From NCBI GenBank assembly GCA_937944035.1, contig CALDZQ010000325.1:1-9443 (forward strand): a stretch of DNA of 9,443 nucleotides, written 5' to 3'. The DNA is from an uncultured Neomegalonema sp. (GTDB lineage: Bacteria > Pseudomonadota > Alphaproteobacteria > Rhodobacterales > Rhodobacteraceae). The notes under the pieces were generated by a model, which did no database searches, had not been told where the DNA came from, and was given only the letters and a program-made list of their open reading frames with translations. Shown piece by piece: positions 7,169 through 9,443 of the stretch; the stretch's first letter is position 1; every line of letters begins with the position of its first letter. The position numbers and the translations under genes are program-made.

Positions 7169-7756
7169 ATGATGAAACGTTTCTTGCGCGGATGCGCGGT
7201 GGTCTTCAGCCTGCTGGCCCTTTCACCGACAATCGCAACGGCCGGAGAGGACACCCTCGAAAGCAAGATCATCACCGGATTCGAACCGTTCGATCCGCCG
7301 GACCGCCCGCTGGTCATGACCGACGGGTCCGAAGCCACCCTCGCCTCCTTCGAGGGTGAGCTGGTTCTGGCGACCGTCTGGTTCACAACCTGCCCGTGGT
7401 GTCAAAAAGAAATGCCGATGCTCGACAAGCTGGCCGCAGAACTCAAGGATCGCGGTGTCACGAACATCCGCCTGCTGCCCGTCTCCATCGACAATTTCGT
7501 CTACAACGAAACCCCGTCGGCCGCGCAGACCCGTATCGCGAAATTCTACGACCGCAAAAACCTGCCCAATCTGGACAGCGCCGTTGACGTGAACGCGGTC
7601 AATTCGGGCCTTCTGTTCAACCCCGACCAGGTCGGCACACCGACCACCTTCTTCATCGGAAAAAGTGGCAAGGTAATCGCGGTTCTCGCGGAGCCAACAG
7701 TCGATTGGACCCTGCCCGGCACGGTCGAATATCTTCAAAGTCTGGCCGCGCTATGA
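7169..7756 (+). CDS. Secreted TlpA/ResA-like thioredoxin-fold protein with CPWC active site (first of three)
   Basis: A 195-residue periplasmic thiol-disulfide protein. Residues 1-25 are a signal peptide with basic start (MMKRFLRG), hydrophobic core and an ATA-GED cleavage site, so it appears soluble rather than membrane-anchored. The TlpA-like fold follows: SFEGELVLATVWFTTC then the redox pair C75-P-W-C78 in CPWCQKEMPMLDKL, and the cis-proline P158 in VGTPTTFFIGKSG. A TlpA-type VDW motif is at 178-180. C9 lies in the signal peptide, so the mature protein has only the active-site cysteines. The first ATG (7169) is chosen over the next codon because AGAGG at 7157-7161 is seven bases away. The stop overlaps the next gene's start (ATGA). 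Known relatives reduce apo-cytochrome c or copper-delivery proteins; the substrate here is unknown. Confidence 0.92.
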   Translation: MMKRFLRGCAVVFSLLALSPTIATAGEDTLESKIITGFEPFDPPDRPLVMTDGSEATLASFEGELVLATVWFTTCPWCQKEMPMLDKLAAELKDRGVTNIRLLPVSIDNFVYNETPSAAQTRIAKFYDRKNLPNLDSAVDVNAVNSGLLFNPDQVGTPTTFFIGKSGKVIAVLAEPTVDWTLPGTVEYLQSLAAL

Positions 7757-8313
7757 TTTTACGCACCCTCCTCGCGGCGACCATCCTCGCCACCAGTGTC
7801 AGCAGCGCGTATGCCGCTTGCTCAAACCCGATGCGCCGGGACTCTATGATGTATCCCGGCCTCAAGCGCACAGCCTCGCCCGAAGCCATGCCGAACATCG
7901 CCTTTGTGCGCGAAGACGGCACGACGGGCAGCTTTGACGAGCTGCGCGGCAGCCCTACAATCGTCAGTTTTTGGCGCACAATCTGCCACGGCTGCCAGCT
8001 TGAATTGCCTTCGGTCAACGCGATGCTGGGTGAATATAAAACCCGCAGCGACATCAACTTCCTCTCGCTGACCGTTCAGGACACGCGCGAAAAAGCCCGC
8101 AGCTATCTGGACCGCAAGGGCCACGACAACGTCGATGTCAATCTCGACCCCGGCGCGGCGATTTTCACCGATCTGTGCCTCGCGGCGACCCCCACCCATG
8201 TGATTCTCGACGAGAACGCGCAGATGGTCGGCGTTTTCGTGGGTCCGCGCGAATGGACCGACGAGGGAACCACCGAATTCCTGCAAGGTCTGATTGACAA
8301 AGGCACACTCTGA
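7753..8313 (+). CDS. Secreted TlpA-like thioredoxin-fold protein with unusual CHGC active site (second of three)
   Basis: A 186-residue periplasmic protein. The signal peptide MILRTLLAATILATSVSSAYA probably ends at AYA-ACS. The thioredoxin domain shows SFDELRGSPTIVSFWRTIC, the pair C78-H-G-C81 in CHGCQLELPSVNAML, and the cis-proline P147 in AATPTHVIL. GPREW near residues 164-168 is the TlpA-type C-terminal motif. CHGC is an odd dipeptide: thioredoxin, TlpA and ResA usually have a proline before the second cysteine. Two extra cysteines (C23 at the mature N-terminus and C142) are absent from its two neighbours and could form a structural disulfide. A lipobox is not convincing (YAAC). The ATG at 7753 overlaps the preceding TGA by four bases and has no clear Shine-Dalgarno, so translational coupling is likely. 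The in-frame start at 7705 is rejected because it lies inside the first gene and would bury the signal peptide. Confidence 0.92.
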   Translation: MILRTLLAATILATSVSSAYAACSNPMRRDSMMYPGLKRTASPEAMPNIAFVREDGTTGSFDELRGSPTIVSFWRTICHGCQLELPSVNAMLGEYKTRSDINFLSLTVQDTREKARSYLDRKGHDNVDVNLDPGAAIFTDLCLAATPTHVILDENAQMVGVFVGPREWTDEGTTEFLQGLIDKGTL

Positions 8314-8345
8314 AAACCACCATCCGTTACCTGAAAATTAACAAA

Positions 8346-8374
8346 AATCAGCTTCTCTTTGCCTGAAGCTGATT
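8346..8374 (+). repeat. Perfect 10-bp hairpin between the second and third thioredoxin-like genes
   Basis: AATCAGCTTC, a nine-base loop TCTTTGCCT, and GAAGCTGATT form a perfect stem that ends 21 bases before the third gene's ATG. It has only a short interrupted T-stretch after it (GAATTGTTT), so it is not a convincing strong terminator. It could be a partial terminator, an RNA processing or stability element, or an operator acting as DNA. Confidence 0.6.
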
Positions 8375-8395
8375 GAATTGTTTGAGAGAAATCCC

Positions 8396-8947
8396 ATGCG
8401 CCTGCTCGCCACCATCGCCGCCGCCCTGTGCGCGCTCACCCTGTCACTCACCCCTGCCAGCGCTTTGGACAGCTTTGCCAAGAACGTTGTCATGTCCGAC
8501 ATCGGCGCAACGATCCCGCTGGAGGACATCGAATACGCCGATGGCCGCAAGGGAACCCTCAAAGATTTCGAGGGCAACGTGATGGTTGTGACCCTGTGGC
8601 AAGTGAATTGTCCCTTTTGCCACAAAGAGTTACCCGTCTTGGACCGCCTCTCCCGCGATATGGAGGGCGAGAACGTTAAAGTCATCGCGCTGGGCCTCGA
8701 TCAGAGCATGAGCCAAATTCAGGGCTTTCTTGACCAGAAACAGCTCACCAGCCTGACGCCGATTATGGACTCCGAAAAGATCAACGGCTCACTCTTCTCC
8801 ATCGAGCATTTCGGCAGCTTCACAATCGCCACCCCGACAAGTTTCATCGTCGATAAATCCGGCAATGTCATCGCCCGCGTTTGGGGTCTGGTCGATTGGG
8901 ACGGCGACCCCGCCCGCGATTTCCTGCGCGATTTGGCGGCAATCTGA
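8396..8947 (+). CDS. Secreted TlpA/ResA-like thioredoxin-fold protein with CPFC active site (third of three)
   Basis: A 183-residue periplasmic thiol-disulfide protein. Residues 1-23 are a signal peptide (MRLLATIAAALCALTL, cleavage at ASA-LDS). The fold shows TLKDFEGNVMVVTLWQVNC, the redox pair C72-P-F-C75 in CPFCHKELPVLDRL, and the cis-proline P147 in IATPTSFIVDKSGNVIARV. GLVDWDG at 164-170 keeps the TlpA-type D/E-W motif. It resembles the first gene of the cluster (C-P-aromatic-C followed by x-K-E-hydrophobic-P) more than the second. The ATG at 8396 is chosen over an in-frame TTG at 8378 because GAGAG at 8384-8388 sits seven bases before it and the signal peptide begins there. It lies 82 bases after the second gene, behind a hairpin, so it is either the last gene of the operon or separately controlled. 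Confidence 0.91.
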   Translation: MRLLATIAAALCALTLSLTPASALDSFAKNVVMSDIGATIPLEDIEYADGRKGTLKDFEGNVMVVTLWQVNCPFCHKELPVLDRLSRDMEGENVKVIALGLDQSMSQIQGFLDQKQLTSLTPIMDSEKINGSLFSIEHFGSFTIATPTSFIVDKSGNVIARVWGLVDWDGDPARDFLRDLAAI

Positions 8948-9002
8948 GGGCATTTTCCGAACGATCAATGATTATGTGAATAATGCTCCAAAAAGCCCCT
9001 GT

Positions 9003-9020
9003 CCCGCACCCGCTTGCGGG
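9003..9020. repeat. GC-rich inverted repeat after the thioredoxin-like cluster
   Basis: CCCGC at 9003-9007 can pair with GCGGG at 9016-9020 across an eight-base loop, or CCCG at 9009-9012 with CGGG at 9017-9020 around a CTTG tetraloop. It lies 55 bases after the third gene's stop and could help end its transcript, but no T-run follows, so a rho-independent terminator is not shown. Confidence 0.35.
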
Positions 9021-9048
9021 GCCGGTTACGACCACGCACACTGATGCG

Positions 9049-9073
9049 ACCGCCCCCTGACACAAGGGGCGGT
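9049..9073. repeat. Perfect 8-bp GC-rich inverted repeat in the convergent intergenic region
   Basis: ACCGCCCC at 9049-9056 pairs with GGGGCGGT at 9066-9073 across a nine-base loop. The second copy of GGGGCGGT at 9080-9087 can replace the first, giving two mutually exclusive stems. The site lies between convergent genes and may slow transcription from both sides. No poly-T tract follows on either strand. Confidence 0.5.
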
Positions 9074-9087
9074 ACACAAGGGGCGGT
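9060..9087. repeat. Perfect tandem duplication of a 14-bp unit
   Basis: ACACAAGGGGCGGT occurs at 9060-9073 and again at 9074-9087 with no spacer and no mismatch. Each copy carries one arm complementary to ACCGCCCC just upstream. It looks like a recent slippage duplication of the right arm of a hairpin. Confidence 0.9.
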
Positions 9088-9092
9088 TCACA

Positions 9093-9117
9093 GCCGGATT
9101 ATCAAGACGTATCCGGC
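9093..9117. repeat. Perfect 7-bp inverted repeat spanning the stop codon of the right-edge gene
   Basis: GCCGGAT at 9093-9099 and ATCCGGC at 9111-9117 flank an 11-base loop that contains the TGA (9104-9102) of the minus-strand gene. On the minus transcript this would place the stop codon in the loop. No T-run follows it, so a terminator role is only possible. Confidence 0.4.
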
Positions 9118-9443
9118 GGATCATGCAGCGCATAAAGCGCCAGCGCATGACATTCCCTCAAGGCGAAATCCACCGGATGCTTGCCCTGCGCCCTGTGACC
9201 GGGCGGCGCTCCGGGCCTGATCGGGGCGATATATTTGCCGGTATCAGCGCGCGACGCCTGCCGCTTCACCTCCCACCGCGCCAGCCTGCGCGCCTGTTTC
9301 GGCAGATCACCCAGCGCCCGCTGCAACGCCAACAGCCGTCGGTTCAGGCTGGCCGCGCTGACCATATCGTCCGGCGTGGCGATCACCACAGGCTCGAAAA
9401 TCTCGACATCATCGAAAAACCGGATGCGCGGCTGGCCCCGTGC
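9102..9443 (-). CDS. 3' end of a conserved hypothetical protein gene, 5' end beyond the right edge
   Basis: The open frame enters from the right edge, giving 113 C-terminal residues before TGA. The segment starts with beta-type sequence (RIRFFDDVEIFEPVVIATP), then a basic helix-rich stretch (LNRRLLALQRALGDLPKQARRLARW), a PIRPGAPPGHR motif at about 74-84, and RECHALALYALHDPP. The mix of a basic RRLARW helix with a proline-rich RPGxPPGHR motif and a final ECHxLAL helix recalls uncharacterised alphaproteobacterial proteins, but I cannot name a domain or function. An internal GTG at 9389 is not taken as the start because the frame stays open, with similar protein-like composition, to the window edge. 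The gene is convergent with the thioredoxin cluster. Confidence 0.75.
   Translation of the reverse strand, partial: ARGQPRIRFFDDVEIFEPVVIATPDDMVSAASLNRRLLALQRALGDLPKQARRLARWEVKRQASRADTGKYIAPIRPGAPPGHRAQGKHPVDFALRECHALALYALHDPPDTS

Noticed and set aside
7223..7738. 171-codon minus-strand frame within the first thioredoxin-like gene
   Set aside because: The plus strand has a signal peptide, CPWC and cis-Pro in order, so the minus frame is a shadow.
7811..7821. Possible lipoprotein signal at the start of the second thioredoxin-like protein (Cys after AYAA)
   Set aside because: The position three residues before the Cys is Tyr rather than Leu/Val/Ile, and AYA-AC is a good ordinary signal-peptidase I site.
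8971..8984. Short AT inverted repeat ATTAT-GTGA-ATAAT after the third thioredoxin gene
   Set aside because: Five A/T pairs are too weak for a stable stem, and such repeats are expected by chance in AT-rich spacers.

Overview
The window looks like a chromosomal segment of a moderately high-GC alphaproteobacterium, most likely Rhodobacterales or a close relative. This is inferred from gene content: an FnrL-type site before a tandem-domain universal stress protein, a DUF3772-type mechanosensitive channel, a UPF0260 cysteine-cluster protein, and TlpA-like thioredoxins. No marker gene is present to settle the taxonomy. Coding density is high, and I see no RNA genes, CRISPR array, transposase or phage gene. 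No stretch over 300 bases lacks a gene.

Left part, bases 1 to 7018, all on the minus strand. In transcription order (right to left) the genes are a 90-residue single-pass membrane protein, a UPF0260/YcgN-like CxxCxxCC protein, a low-specificity L-threonine aldolase, an 865-residue MscK/MscS-like channel, a two-domain universal stress protein, and penicillin-binding protein 1C, which runs off the left edge. The first four are very tightly packed (4-base overlap, 1-base overlap, 0-base gap), so they almost certainly form one translationally coupled operon. A 75-base gap then holds a textbook FNR/FnrL box (TTGAT-CTCT-GTCAA read on the minus strand), a matching -10 element, and a strong Shine-Dalgarno. 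The stress protein, and perhaps pbpC behind it, therefore probably has its own oxygen-responsive promoter.

Middle part, bases 7019 to 7168, is a divergent promoter region with a perfect 7-bp inverted repeat. It separates the minus-strand operon from the plus-strand genes.

Right part, bases 7169 to 8947, plus strand: three consecutive secreted TlpA/ResA-type thioredoxin-fold proteins with different active-site dipeptides (CPWC, CHGC, CPFC). The first two are coupled by a 4-base overlap. The third follows an 82-base gap containing a 10-bp perfect hairpin. They probably form a set of periplasmic thiol-disulfide proteins with divided roles. Their substrates and reductant are not in the window.

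The right edge has a short convergent intergenic region with several inverted repeats and a perfect 14-bp tandem repeat. After it comes the 3' end of a minus-strand conserved hypothetical gene that continues beyond the window.

I do not see a clearly new multi-gene system. The most promising leads are the three-paralog TlpA cluster with its unusual CHGC member and the FNR-box promoter.
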